NCBI GenBank assembly: GCA_028703305.1
Contig: JAQVNC010000007.1
Location: 1 to 42,619 of the forward strand
Source of the DNA: Patescibacteria group bacterium
GTDB lineage: Bacteria > Patescibacteriota > Patescibacteriia > Patescibacteriales > GWC2-42-12
Direction: 5' to 3'
DNA: 42,619 nucleotides
Shown here piece by piece: positions 19,546 through 27,781 of this stretch. Every line of letters starts with the position of its first letter. The stretch's first letter is position 1. The translations under genes were made by a program, and so were the position numbers. Below the pieces are notes generated by a model. The model had not been told where the DNA came from, did no database searches, and was given only the letters and a program-made list of their open reading frames with translations.

Positions 19546-19640
19546 AGGCTTGGTAAATTATTTTTATCGCGCATATGAAATTGTAGCGACCGCAGGGAGC
19601 CCAAATTTCATCTAAGCAGAAAAAATAATTTACCTAAGCC
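19546..19640. repeat. Inverted-repeat element upstream of rsmI (copy C)
   Basis: Outer arms AGGCTTGGTAAATTATTTTT (19546-19565) and AAAAATAATTTACCTAAGCC (19621-19640) match apart from a one-base indel. Inner arms ATGAAATT (19575-19582) and AATTTCAT (19604-19611) surround a GC-rich core TGTAGCGACCGCAGGGAGCC. The arm sequence is unlike those of the other copies. Confidence 0.75.
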
Positions 19641-19654
19641 GAGCTGCTTTGCTC

Positions 19655-21316
19655 TTACATTATTTCTTCTTTTCGTTCTTTTACGTATTTAGTCCAGTCT
19701 TCGGCAATGTCAACAAAAATTTTAAATGGCGCTTCAATAATAAAATCCAAAACGAAAACAAAAAAATTGATGCGGGAAAATTTTTCATTAAGCCATTTGC
19801 CGACTTCAATAATCGGAATGTAAAAGAAATCTATAATAAAACTAAAAATATTTTCCCGTTTTTCAACAATATACATTTCACGCGCCACCTTTCTGATTCT
19901 TAAGCTAAAAAAGCTTACTAAAGTCAGGAAAAATAAGAATATTATAATGCTGACAAAAGTAAATTGGATTTTATCCAAAATATAAATTACCAGCCCGAAA
20001 GTTATAAAAAAAGTAACGGCGTAAATTACCGCGAAAACAGCGTTAACGCCGGGGCGGCGCTTGACCGGCTGCCTTAAAACTATCGGCTCTTTACGCTCTT
20101 TTTCTTTAAAAACAATTTCTTCAACGCCCTGGACAATTTTTTGCGTATTGGCTTCAGACGGCATCCTGGTGAACAGCACTATTATAAATAATAATAGCGG
20201 CGGAAAAATTATATTTATGGCCAAAGAATTATAATTCAAAACTTCGCCCAGCCATAAAGTGAACGGCACTTCAAGTATAAAGGCCAAAACCATTTTAGTT
20301 AGAAATATATAGATAATGCTCCTAACCGCGGCTCGGCGCAATTTAATTTTAGCCTCATGATATCTTTTTTGCGTAAATTTTTTAATCAGCCGGGGGAAAG
20401 CTTTGGGGTCGTCTTTAAAGCTTTCATAAACTCCCACCGGATCATCCGAAACCACGTCGTTTAAAATCATGAAATAAACCGCGTAACGTTTAATAATTTT
20501 ATTGACTTGCGCGGCCAGCGGATGGTTCATTTGCGCGTCAACTTCTGATTTCATGGCCTCTAAGCGATCGGCCAAATATTTTATTTCCTGCTCACTCGCT
20601 TTAGACCAGTTGGCGCTATAATATTTAACCAGCAACAACTCTAGCATGTCATTATCAAATTTCATAAAAATCCGGTGGATGCCAAGATAAATTTGGATTT
20701 CCCTATCCGCCTGATAAGCCGAGCCGTTTGGCAAGACAATATTCCCGGACAACAATTCATAAATATTGCTGATGGCGGTCTGCATGACCGGATTATCGTT
20801 TAATCTATCTTCAATTTCCGCGGCCGCCAAAGTAAAGATCCATTTATCAATTTTATCTCTAACTTTTTCATCAGCGATCTTTAATAGCCCTAGAGACCTT
20901 AATTTTAAATACTTGCTTATAGCAGCGGCTATTTCCCCAATTTTAGCTTCCGGCAATTTATTATTCGGCAAATAACCGGCCCTGATTAATTCAACCAATA
21001 AATTTTTAGCCAGCTCCTCCACGTCAACATTAACAGTTTTTAACGAGCCTTCTATTATAATCTGCCTTTTTAAATTTCTTAGAATGGCGTTTTTTCTTAA
21101 TAAATATTCCTCTTTATAATCAACCGAATTGCGAATTTTTTCATAATAAAAAGACAGCCGTGAAATCAACTCGGAAACTTTTATTTTCGGCGCGTCATCA
21201 TCATCTTCCAGCACCTTATTTTTTTCATGGTAAATTACTTGAAATAATTTTTTAGCGTTTTCGTTAGGGGTAAAAATTATTTCTTCTTTTTTGGAAATAG
21301 TCGGATTTAAAGACAT
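19655..21316 (-). CDS. Unknown membrane protein (553 residues)
   Basis: I do not recognise a named family. The first about 330 residues are soluble and helical, with an acidic DDDD patch near residue 40 and the segment IYLGIHRIFMKFDNDMLELL (about 209-228) followed by LVKYYSANW. The second part has two hydrophobic pairs (about residues 345-390 and 430-475) separated by a basic stretch. Two weaker hydrophobic or amphipathic helices lie near the end (about 495-545). The shape suggests a large cytosolic domain anchored by four helices. It sits alone between rsmI and a small membrane protein; no promoter of good quality was found. Lineage-restricted conservation is likely but cannot be tested here. 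Confidence 0.75.
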   Translation of the reverse strand: MSLNPTISKKEEIIFTPNENAKKLFQVIYHEKNKVLEDDDDAPKIKVSELISRLSFYYEKIRNSVDYKEEYLLRKNAILRNLKRQIIIEGSLKTVNVDVEELAKNLLVELIRAGYLPNNKLPEAKIGEIAAAISKYLKLRSLGLLKIADEKVRDKIDKWIFTLAAAEIEDRLNDNPVMQTAISNIYELLSGNIVLPNGSAYQADREIQIYLGIHRIFMKFDNDMLELLLVKYYSANWSKASEQEIKYLADRLEAMKSEVDAQMNHPLAAQVNKIIKRYAVYFMILNDVVSDDPVGVYESFKDDPKAFPRLIKKFTQKRYHEAKIKLRRAAVRSIIYIFLTKMVLAFILEVPFTLWLGEVLNYNSLAINIIFPPLLLFIIVLFTRMPSEANTQKIVQGVEEIVFKEKERKEPIVLRQPVKRRPGVNAVFAVIYAVTFFITFGLVIYILDKIQFTFVSIIIFLFFLTLVSFFSLRIRKVAREMYIVEKRENIFSFIIDFFYIPIIEVGKWLNEKFSRINFFVFVLDFIIEAPFKIFVDIAEDWTKYVKERKEEIM

Positions 21317-21370
21317 ATTATTTCTGTAAATTTTAGCTAATTAAACATTTATACAATAACATTTATCGCT

Positions 21371-21403
21371 TAAAAAATCAAGGCGGGAAAATTATCCCGC
21401 CTT
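21371..21403 (-). terminator. Terminator after the 75-residue membrane protein gene
   Basis: Minus strand AAGGCGGGA (21395-21403), loop, TCCCGCCTT (21380-21388), followed by a run of six T (21371-21378). It lies about 25 nt after the stop at 21429. Confidence 0.85.
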
Positions 21404-21428
21404 GGTGATTGACCAATTGAATATCCGG

Positions 21429-21656
21429 CTATAATTTAAGATATTTTTTAATTTCTCTCTTAAGCCACCAGGTTTTATAGGCCAGATAAAAAAACATGTA
21501 AGCAACGATTATAACCAGAAGGCCGATTACCAGCCTTAAGAAAAAATCCGTCCAAACGATTAGCACCGCGGCAATAACCAAAATTACGCCGGAGGCTATA
21601 AAATGAATAATCGTACCGTTGATTGTCGCGTTGATTTGTTTAAATAAATTTTGCAT
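21429..21656 (-). CDS. Small two-helix membrane protein, unknown
   Basis: 75 residues with two hydrophobic helices (about 15-33 and 37-60) and a basic C-terminus KTWWLKREIKKYLKL. No family recognised. A TATAAT at 21686-21691 on the minus strand lies about 30 nt before the ATG, just after the stop of the acyltransferase gene, so it may have its own promoter. A clear terminator follows. The combination of promoter, clean frame and terminator supports a real gene. Confidence 0.65.
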   Translation of the reverse strand: MQNLFKQINATINGTIIHFIASGVILVIAAVLIVWTDFFLRLVIGLLVIIVAYMFFYLAYKTWWLKREIKKYLKL

Positions 21657-21695
21657 AAAATTTATGGCTAAATATTAATACCTTTATTATAACAC

Positions 21696-22751
21696 TTATT
21701 CATAACTTTTAACATACTCAAATAATTTTTGCCTTTTTAAAATTACATAGGCTAAGAGAAACAGGGGCACGGCCGCTAAAATTAAATTTACGCGCGGATA
21801 TAAAATCCATAAAGTTGTATCAATAACGATCCAGTGATAAATGTAAATCGCTAAAGTAGAATCGCCCAGCAGCCTAACTAAAGCCAAAATTGAATTAATT
21901 GCCCTATTGCCGGTCCGCTCCAAAAAATAAAAAACATAAATCAGCAGATACATAAAAGCAAAACTGGAAAAAACATAAAATAATTTTATCGGGTACATCT
22001 GGCCGGAAAAATTAACCGAGCTGAAATTATTAAATTGCAATACTCCGGAAATCATGGCCAAGGACGAAAAAACCAAAAGCAGCTTGCCTTTATGCTTTTC
22101 AAAACCCAGCATGCTTAAATAAAAACAGATTAAAAATGGCGTTAGCCAGAGGATCAAAGGAAACATAATATTATTTCTGGCAAAGAGTAAATCCGCCGCC
22201 GGGCCGGTTGGCATCGGGAAAAAATAACCAAAATAAATAACAGCGGCGATTAGCGCGGCAATGCTTGATTTCGCGTATTTAGTTCTGGATAAATATAAAA
22301 ATAGCGGTGAAATAATTAAAAAAGCGCCAATGGTTAAAATAATGGAAATCGGCACGGTAAAAGAGCGCAGAGATAAAATATCAATCAAATTCATTTTGCC
22401 CGCCGCCGTAAACTGCCAATAATATGGTTCAACGGAAAAATTATAAATATATAATTTTATTATATTATATAAAAAATACACGCCAATCAATTCGCCGCCC
22501 CGCTTGAATAACTTTTTCGCGGCCGTCAGCAAGTCGTATTTAGAATAAGCCCAAAAAACCACTCCGCCGGACGTGGCAATAAAAAATAAAACGCTCGGAT
22601 ATAAAAACTCCTTAAAATAAAGGGCGCTCCCGGATAAAATCAAGCCGGACCAATCCAAAAGATGTATTAACATTATGGAAATAATCGCCCAGCCTTTAAT
22701 ATAAGAAAAATAATAATTGCGTTTAGTTTTTATTTTAGTTGGTTGTCCCAT
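21696..22751 (-). CDS. Membrane acyltransferase (acyltransferase-3 / HGSNAT-like)
   Basis: 351 residues with about ten membrane helices. The N-terminal segment YFSYIKGWAIISIMLIHLLD (about residues 14-33) contains the intramembrane histidine expected of acyltransferase-3 and heparan-glucosaminide acetyltransferase-type proteins, and LLGDSTLAIYIYHWIVIDT (about 298-316) is the typical C-terminal HW segment. Such proteins move acyl groups from the cytosol to sugars or lipids outside. I start at ATG 22749-22751 (MGQPTKIKTK); this overlaps the end of the NRAMP-like gene by 17 nt, which indicates coupled translation. The acceptor is unknown. Confidence 0.78.
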   Translation of the reverse strand: MGQPTKIKTKRNYYFSYIKGWAIISIMLIHLLDWSGLILSGSALYFKEFLYPSVLFFIATSGGVVFWAYSKYDLLTAAKKLFKRGGELIGVYFLYNIIKLYIYNFSVEPYYWQFTAAGKMNLIDILSLRSFTVPISIILTIGAFLIISPLFLYLSRTKYAKSSIAALIAAVIYFGYFFPMPTGPAADLLFARNNIMFPLILWLTPFLICFYLSMLGFEKHKGKLLLVFSSLAMISGVLQFNNFSSVNFSGQMYPIKLFYVFSSFAFMYLLIYVFYFLERTGNRAINSILALVRLLGDSTLAIYIYHWIVIDTTLWILYPRVNLILAAVPLFLLAYVILKRQKLFEYVKSYE

Positions 22752-24024
22752 ATAAAGCCGCGAACATAGCCATGCTTGATAAAAATACGATAGCAAAAGC
22801 CAGCCAAAGCATAGCGCGCGATAATAAGCCGCTCTTATGCTTGCCCATTATTTTTTTATCGCTGGCGATTTTATTAATTAAAAACAATAAAGGCACGGAA
22901 ACTACTCCGTTAATCACGGCGGTAAAAACCAAAGCCTTTATCGGGTCAATGCCGATATAATTAATCATTAAACCGATTAAAGTGGCCATGGTAATCACGC
23001 CGTAAAAACCATGCGCTTTTTTAAATTTTAGATTCAAACCTTCTCGCCAATTAAAAGCTTCCGAAACCGCGTAAGAAGCCGAGGCTGAAAGCACCGGTAC
23101 GGATAAAAGCCCCAGGCCGACTACGCCGAAAGCAAAAATAATTTTTGCCCATAGCCCGGAGTTGGGGAAAGTATTAACTAAAGGCTCAAGCGCCCTGGCG
23201 GCGTCGGCCGCGGTTCCAATCTCGGTAATGCCGTTATTATGAAGAACCGTACCGGCCGCCACGATAATGCACCAGGCCGCTATTTGCGAAAACAACATGC
23301 CTAAAAAATTATCCAATCTCAAATTTTTTATGAATTTTTCGGTTATTTTAGGCTTGCCATGATTAAAAATATGATGGTTTTTCTCCTCCTCAACCTCCTC
23401 TGAAGCTTGCCAAAAAAACATATAAGGAGAAATTGTCGTGCCTAAAATTCCGACGATGATAAACAAAAAGCCAAAACTAAATTCAATGTGCGGTATAAAG
23501 GTAGTTTTTAAAATTTCCAGCCAAGGATTATTAATCAAAAAAACCGTAATCGGATAAGCGATTAAAGCCAAGGCGCACCATTTTAAAAAATTTGAATAAA
23601 CTTTATACGATAAAAAAATTTCTAAAAATAAAATCAGGGCGGTAAAAAATAAAGCTAAAACGCTAAAATTTAATGGAACTAATAACTGCATAGCTTCAGC
23701 CATAACGCCGATATCAGCCCCGATATTTATGGTGTTGGCGGCTAAAATTAAAAGTACGGCCGCAAACAAAACTTTTTTGCTGTAATGCTGCTTTATAACC
23801 GCCGCTATGCCTTTGCCGGTAACCGCGCCGATACGCGCGCAAGCCTCTTGAACCGCGGTGACCAGAGGCAGAATAAAGACTATGGTCCAAAGTTGGCTAT
23901 AGCCGAATTTAGCGCCGGCTTGCGTATAAGTCGCGATGCCGGACGGATCATCGTCGGCCGCGCCCGTAATCACGCCCGGTCCGATAATCTTAAAAATCTT
24001 TTTTATTTTTTGAGTTATTTTCAT
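22735..24024 (-). CDS. NRAMP-related divalent metal transporter with altered metal site
   Basis: 429 residues, about 11 membrane helices, LeuT fold of the SLC11/NRAMP superfamily. Helix 1 has DPSG (26-29) in GAADDDPSGIATYTQAG instead of the canonical DPGN. Helix 6 has TISPYMFFWQASE (197-209), so the canonical metal-selecting Met-Pro-His is Ser-Pro-Tyr. Loss of the methionine thioether is expected to weaken selection for soft transition metals; related branches include magnesium transporters. A Glu/His-rich loop (EEVEEEKNHHIFNHG, about 209-223) follows. TATAAT at 24032-24037 lies 7 nt before the ATG. The gene overlaps the acyltransferase gene. Confidence 0.87.
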   Translation of the reverse strand: MKITQKIKKIFKIIGPGVITGAADDDPSGIATYTQAGAKFGYSQLWTIVFILPLVTAVQEACARIGAVTGKGIAAVIKQHYSKKVLFAAVLLILAANTINIGADIGVMAEAMQLLVPLNFSVLALFFTALILFLEIFLSYKVYSNFLKWCALALIAYPITVFLINNPWLEILKTTFIPHIEFSFGFLFIIVGILGTTISPYMFFWQASEEVEEEKNHHIFNHGKPKITEKFIKNLRLDNFLGMLFSQIAAWCIIVAAGTVLHNNGITEIGTAADAARALEPLVNTFPNSGLWAKIIFAFGVVGLGLLSVPVLSASASYAVSEAFNWREGLNLKFKKAHGFYGVITMATLIGLMINYIGIDPIKALVFTAVINGVVSVPLLFLINKIASDKKIMGKHKSGLLSRAMLWLAFAIVFLSSMAMFAALYGTTN

Positions 24025-24031
24025 GCTGTTA

Positions 24032-24037
24032 ATTATA
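24032..24037 (-). promoter_or_regulatory. -10 box of the NRAMP-like gene, probably leaderless
   Basis: Minus-strand TATAAT, 7 nt before the ATG at 24024. A good -35 is not visible (TTAGCG at 18 nt is weak). Confidence 0.45.
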
Positions 24038-24072
24038 CTATATTTTAAAATTTACCGCTAATTGTTAATAAG

Positions 24073-24105
24073 ATAAAAAAACAGAGGCTTATGCCCCTGC
24101 TTTTT
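24073..24105 (-). terminator. Terminator after typA (bidirectional)
   Basis: Minus strand CAGGGGC (24093-24099), loop ATAA, GCCTCTG (24082-24088) with one mismatch, then seven T. The plus strand also ends in five T. Confidence 0.75.
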
Positions 24106-24122
24106 ATATTATTTTAACTTTT

Positions 24123-25913
24123 TTATTTTCCCCGCCCGGCTTTTATCCTGTCATTTTTAGTTAAATACATCTTGCGCAACCTGATGTTTTTAGGAGTAAC
24201 TTCCAAATATTCATCATCTTTCATAATGCCTAAGCCTCGTTCCAGAGTAATTTCGTAAGGCGGAATAAGCTTAATGGCCTCATCCGCGCCCGAGGCGCGC
24301 ATATTGGTTAACTGCTTGCCTTTAATCGGGTTAACGTCCAAATCGTTGCCTTTGGCGACGTTGCCGATGACCATTCCTTCATAAACTTCAACATTGGCAC
24401 TGATATATAAAGTGCCGCGCTCTTGCAAATTCCATAAAGAAAAAGCCAAAGCTTTGCCCGAGACCATGGATACCATTGAGCCTAATTCGCTTTTGGCAAT
24501 TTCACCGACATGCGGCTTAAAGCCGGCCACATGCGTGCAAATTATACCCTCGCCCCTGGTATCAACCACAAATTCATTGCGATAGCCCAAGAGACCTCTG
24601 ACCGGTATCTCAAACACCATCCTTATGCCGGCATGTTCCGGATTCATTTCTTTCATCAAACCTTTTCTTTTAGCCATTTTCTCAATTATCACGCCTGACA
24701 TTTCCTGCGGCACGTCAATAGTGACTTCTTCAAAAGGCTCTAGCTTAACGCCATTCTCTTCTTTGATAATTACTGTCGGCTGGGAAACTTGAAGTTCAAA
24801 GCCTTCACGGCGCATATTTTCAAGCAAAATAGCAATATGCAATTCGCCCCGGCCGTAGACTTTATAAAAATCTCCGTCAGCGAAATCAATTTTTAAACCC
24901 ACATTTACTTCAAGCTCTTTCTCCAGCCGCTCTCTTATCTGCCGGCTGGTGACATACTTGCCTTCCCGTCCGGCGAATGGCGAATTATTAACTAAAAAAT
25001 TCAAGGAAATAGTGGGCGGATCCACTAAAATAGCCGGCAAAGCTTCCTGGGCGGCGTCCAAACAAATAGTTTCACCTATATAAATATCAGGGAGTCCGGC
25101 GACCATGACAATATCCCCGGCCGCGGCCTCTTTAACTTCCTTTCTTCTTAAGCCTTCAAAAGTGAACAGTTTGGAAATTTTTCCGGTTCTTACTTCTCCG
25201 TTTGGTTTTTTAATTATGACATTATCCGCCTGTCTGGCCACGCCTTCATAAATTCTGCCGATCGCCAACCGGCCGATAAAATTATCATAAGCCAAATTAA
25301 ACGTCTGGATCTTTAGGGGTAGCTTAGCCTCTTCGGTCGAAGAGGCTGGCTTGACTTTCTCCAAAATAACATCCAAAAGCGGATTTAAATTATCGCTTAT
25401 GTCCGCCATATTCTTTTTAGCAATGCCTTGGCGGGCGATAGCGTAAACGGTGGTAAAATCAAGCTGCTCGTCATTCGCGCCCAAATCCAAAAACAATTCA
25501 TAAACTTTTTCCAGCGCCCATTCAACCCTGGCTGCCGGCTTATCAATTTTATTTATCACCACGATCGGCTTAAGCCCGAGTTCCAAAGATTTTTTTAAAA
25601 CAAACTTAGTTTGCGGCATGGGCCCTTCTTGGGCATCCACGACTAAAAGCACCGAGTCAATTGAGCGCAAAACCCGCTCTACTTCCGAGCCGAAATCAGC
25701 GTGCCCCGGCGTATCAACAATATTTATTTTCGCTCCCTTATATACAACCGAAGTATTTTTTGAATAAATCGTGATGCCGCGTTCAAGCTCCAAAGCGTTT
25801 GAGTCCATGCTTACGCCCGACTCGGTCATGCCGGTTTGCTGCATTAACCTGTCCGTTAAAGTGGTTTTACCGTGATCCACATGGGCGATAATGGCGATAT
25901 TTCTAATTTCCAT
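24123..25913 (-). CDS. typA: Ribosome-associated GTPase TypA/BipA
   Basis: Translational GTPase of the EF-G/LepA class that acts in ribosome assembly and stress adaptation. 596 residues, close to the usual 600-615. G1 AHVDHGKT (10-17), G2 region with RGITI (45-49), G3 DTPGHADF (near 66-73), G4 NKIDKPAARVEW (near 120-131); then domain II, the EF-G-like domains III and V (EPFEEVTIDVPQEMSGVI, about 398-415), and the BipA-specific C-terminal part with VVDTRGEGII and the ending KAGRGK. It has its own promoter 190 nt upstream and a leader that holds a long inverted-repeat element. Confidence 0.96.
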   Translation of the reverse strand: MEIRNIAIIAHVDHGKTTLTDRLMQQTGMTESGVSMDSNALELERGITIYSKNTSVVYKGAKINIVDTPGHADFGSEVERVLRSIDSVLLVVDAQEGPMPQTKFVLKKSLELGLKPIVVINKIDKPAARVEWALEKVYELFLDLGANDEQLDFTTVYAIARQGIAKKNMADISDNLNPLLDVILEKVKPASSTEEAKLPLKIQTFNLAYDNFIGRLAIGRIYEGVARQADNVIIKKPNGEVRTGKISKLFTFEGLRRKEVKEAAAGDIVMVAGLPDIYIGETICLDAAQEALPAILVDPPTISLNFLVNNSPFAGREGKYVTSRQIRERLEKELEVNVGLKIDFADGDFYKVYGRGELHIAILLENMRREGFELQVSQPTVIIKEENGVKLEPFEEVTIDVPQEMSGVIIEKMAKRKGLMKEMNPEHAGIRMVFEIPVRGLLGYRNEFVVDTRGEGIICTHVAGFKPHVGEIAKSELGSMVSMVSGKALAFSLWNLQERGTLYISANVEVYEGMVIGNVAKGNDLDVNPIKGKQLTNMRASGADEAIKLIPPYEITLERGLGIMKDDEYLEVTPKNIRLRKMYLTKNDRIKAGRGK

Positions 25914-25931
25914 AATAATATTTATTTTTGC

Positions 25932-26028
25932 TTGGGCTAAATTTGTAAAATTTTCGTGCGAGGACTGTGTGAGGCCGCCAGCAGGCGGACGAGTTCCGAG
26001 AGGAGTAAATTTTATAAATTTAGCCCAA
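25932..26028. repeat. Inverted-repeat element in the typA leader (copy D)
   Basis: Arms of 22 nt: TTGGGCTAAATTTGTAAAAT plus TT (25932-25953) and AAATTTTATAAATTTAGCCC plus AA (26007-26028), with one mismatch. The core contains GCGAGGACTGTGTGAG, an inner GCCGCC-AGCA-GGCGG hairpin and CGAGTTCCGAGAGG. In the minus-strand typA transcript it would form one long stem-loop just before the start codon. Confidence 0.8.
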
Positions 26029-26065
26029 TCTTCATGTCGTTAAAAGTCTAGACAGTTTTTATAAA

Positions 26066-26131
26066 TAAAAAGCGCCCTAGAAGCCAGGCAACTTTATTCG
26101 TTAATATACAACTTATTTTTAAAACAGTCAA
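26066..26131 (-). promoter_or_regulatory. Promoter of typA with an early leader hairpin
   Basis: Minus strand: TTGACT (26126-26131), 17-nt spacer, TATATT (26103-26108). Right after the expected start, about 26066-26093, the text AAAGTTGCCT and AGGGCGCTTT forms an imperfect stem followed by T residues. This could be a terminator for the upstream gene at 26152 or an attenuator of typA; the sequence does not decide. Confidence 0.65.
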
Positions 26132-26151
26132 GCGAAGCTTATTTTTTAAGC

Positions 26152-26814
26152 CTATTTACCTCCTGATTTTTTTACCGGCTGTTTTATCTTTTTTCCAAGA
26201 TCGGAAAAATTCCTTAAGCCCTGCCATCTTTTTCTAAAATCTTCCGCGTCCAGGTAGCCGGAAAATTTATGGTACTGGGAATGAGTATTTTCCACCCGCC
26301 TGGCATATTTTATCGGGCACCAAAATCTTTCCGTGCGGCCGCCGATTTCCACCGCGTAACGAAAAACATTATTAACATAACTGCAGTAAAGGCAATTAAA
26401 TTTTTCCAGCCAGTTAAGATAAGGCAAAAGCTGGCGGTCGTAGACAAAAAATTCTTTTTTATCAACCAAGGGGATGCCGTAAATTCTAAAACAAACTTGA
26501 TGGTAAATTTCCAGGCAGATGCTGAAAAATACTGTCGGGAAAAACATGCCGTAAATAAACGGCATGCTAAAAATATATTTAAAATTAAGCGGCCAAATTG
26601 TTTTAAAAACCCCAATCCGCCAGCTTTTTAGCTGTTCGCGCCTTAGCTCAATTTCTTTTTTTAAATTTTTTCTTCCGACTACTGATTCAATGGCGCTGTT
26701 AAAAGCTCGGCGGACTTCGTCATTTAATCTTTCCAATTTATTGGCGCCGATTTCTTTGCTCTCAATAATGGACTGCTCTACTTTTTTAATTCTTTCTAAA
26801 AGTTCTTTTCTCAT
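26152..26814 (-). CDS. Conserved-looking protein of unknown function with CxxC and CPIK motifs
   Basis: 220 residues. The N-terminal 65 residues are a charged helix, likely coiled coil (MRKELLERIKKVEQSI onward). One or two hydrophobic segments follow (about 83-108, FIYGMFFPTVFFSICLEIYH). The C-terminal half carries YLNWLEKFNCLYCSYVNNVF (about 132-151), then GGRTERFWCPIKYARR (about 158-173). I recall the pattern NCxYCSYxN...RTExxWCPIKxA from proteins of unknown function in other bacteria. The three cysteines could bind a metal or heme. It follows nadK, separated by an inverted-repeat element; a TATAAT sits 5 nt before the ATG at the edge of that element. Confidence 0.75.
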   Translation of the reverse strand: MRKELLERIKKVEQSIIESKEIGANKLERLNDEVRRAFNSAIESVVGRKNLKKEIELRREQLKSWRIGVFKTIWPLNFKYIFSMPFIYGMFFPTVFFSICLEIYHQVCFRIYGIPLVDKKEFFVYDRQLLPYLNWLEKFNCLYCSYVNNVFRYAVEIGGRTERFWCPIKYARRVENTHSQYHKFSGYLDAEDFRKRWQGLRNFSDLGKKIKQPVKKSGGK

Positions 26815-26825
26815 AATTTATTATA

Positions 26826-26881
26826 ATCAAATAAAAATTTTATGGCCGTAGGGCTTTGCCCGCCATAAAATTTTATCTGAT
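26826..26881. repeat. Inverted-repeat element after nadK (copy B)
   Basis: Arms ATCAAATAAAAATTTTATGG (26826-26845) and CCATAAAATTTTATCTGAT (26863-26881) pair with one indel and one mismatch. The core GGCCGTAGGGCTTTGCCCGC is itself a hairpin (GGGC-TTT-GCCC). The core matches the opening of copy A at 8207 (ATGGCCGTAG, GC, GCCCGCC). Confidence 0.85.
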
Positions 26882-26935
26882 ACTTTATATTTTTTGAAAG
26901 TATTGAAAACTTTTTCTGAAAAAGTTTTCAAAAGT
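26879..26935. repeat. Conserved tail of copy B with TTGAAAAC hairpin
   Basis: Nearly identical to 8304-8360, including the inverted repeat TTGAAAACTTTTT / AAAAAGTTTTCAA (26903-26931). It abuts the nadK stop codon. Confidence 0.8.
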
Positions 26936-27700
26936 TTAAACGTGCCAACGTTTTAATTCAAAATCATAGCCCGGCTTAAAAGCCAATTTAACCGCTTCTC
27001 GGCTCGGCTTAACTTTAAACTTTTTAACTTTGGTTAAAATTTTACCATGGTCGGCATAGGCCGTGGCTTGGCCTCTCTCTATTTCAACGGTTATTCCCTG
27101 ATCCGGAACAACGGCGCGCAAAGATTTTTTGGCGCAAACGGATTTTATGGCCAGCTGATTGGCGCCTAAAGAAATAATAGCTCCGCCGGCCGCGTAATTA
27201 TAAGCCGTACTGCCCTGGGGCGTGGAAATAATAATGCCGTCGCCGTCAAACTCATGTTTGGGAAAATTTTTATCTCCCCTGATAGTGCCGATAATGCGTT
27301 CATTGCCTTGAGTTGCTTTAATATAAAAATCATTAAAAGCGTAAAAACTTTTTACTTGGCTCGAGCCCGCCGCGATAAAATCGCCTTGCAGCATGTTAAG
27401 CTTAATTAATTTGCAAAGGGAAAAATTTAAAAAAACTTCGGCTAATTCTTCGGCCGAATCAATTTGATTTAATAAAAATCCGCTGGTTCCGCAATTAATG
27501 CCGAAAAAAGGCTTATTGTATTTTCTAAACAAGCTGATGGCGCGAAGCAAAGTGCCGTCGCCGCCGGCCGCCACAAAAAAATCCGCTGGCGCCGGCTTAT
27601 TAACAAGCTTAACCAAGCCGGCCAACCCTTTACCCTTAAACCACTTATTTATCTCTTGGCTCCGCTTATCTTGATTTGTCAGAAGGAAGGCTTGTTTCAT
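26936..27700 (-). CDS. nadK: NAD kinase
   Basis: Phosphorylates NAD to NADP with ATP (or polyphosphate in some members). 254 residues, slightly short for the family. The signature GGDGT is in FFVAAGGDGTLLRAI (about residues 42-56), the second motif is GINCGTSGFLL (about 68-78), and the NAD-binding segment is DGIIISTPQGSTAYNYAAGG (about 154-173). I start at ATG 27698-27700 (MKQAFLLTNQ); a TTG five codons upstream is possible. It diverges from pyrH, 81 nt apart, so the two share a promoter region. Confidence 0.93.
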   Translation of the reverse strand: MKQAFLLTNQDKRSQEINKWFKGKGLAGLVKLVNKPAPADFFVAAGGDGTLLRAISLFRKYNKPFFGINCGTSGFLLNQIDSAEELAEVFLNFSLCKLIKLNMLQGDFIAAGSSQVKSFYAFNDFYIKATQGNERIIGTIRGDKNFPKHEFDGDGIIISTPQGSTAYNYAAGGAIISLGANQLAIKSVCAKKSLRAVVPDQGITVEIERGQATAYADHGKILTKVKKFKVKPSREAVKLAFKPGYDFELKRWHV

Positions 27701-27781
27701 TATTGTATATTCCAATCATTTGCTTTAAACATAATATTAAGATACCATAAAAATAGCTTAATGCATAACTATCTATCAACT

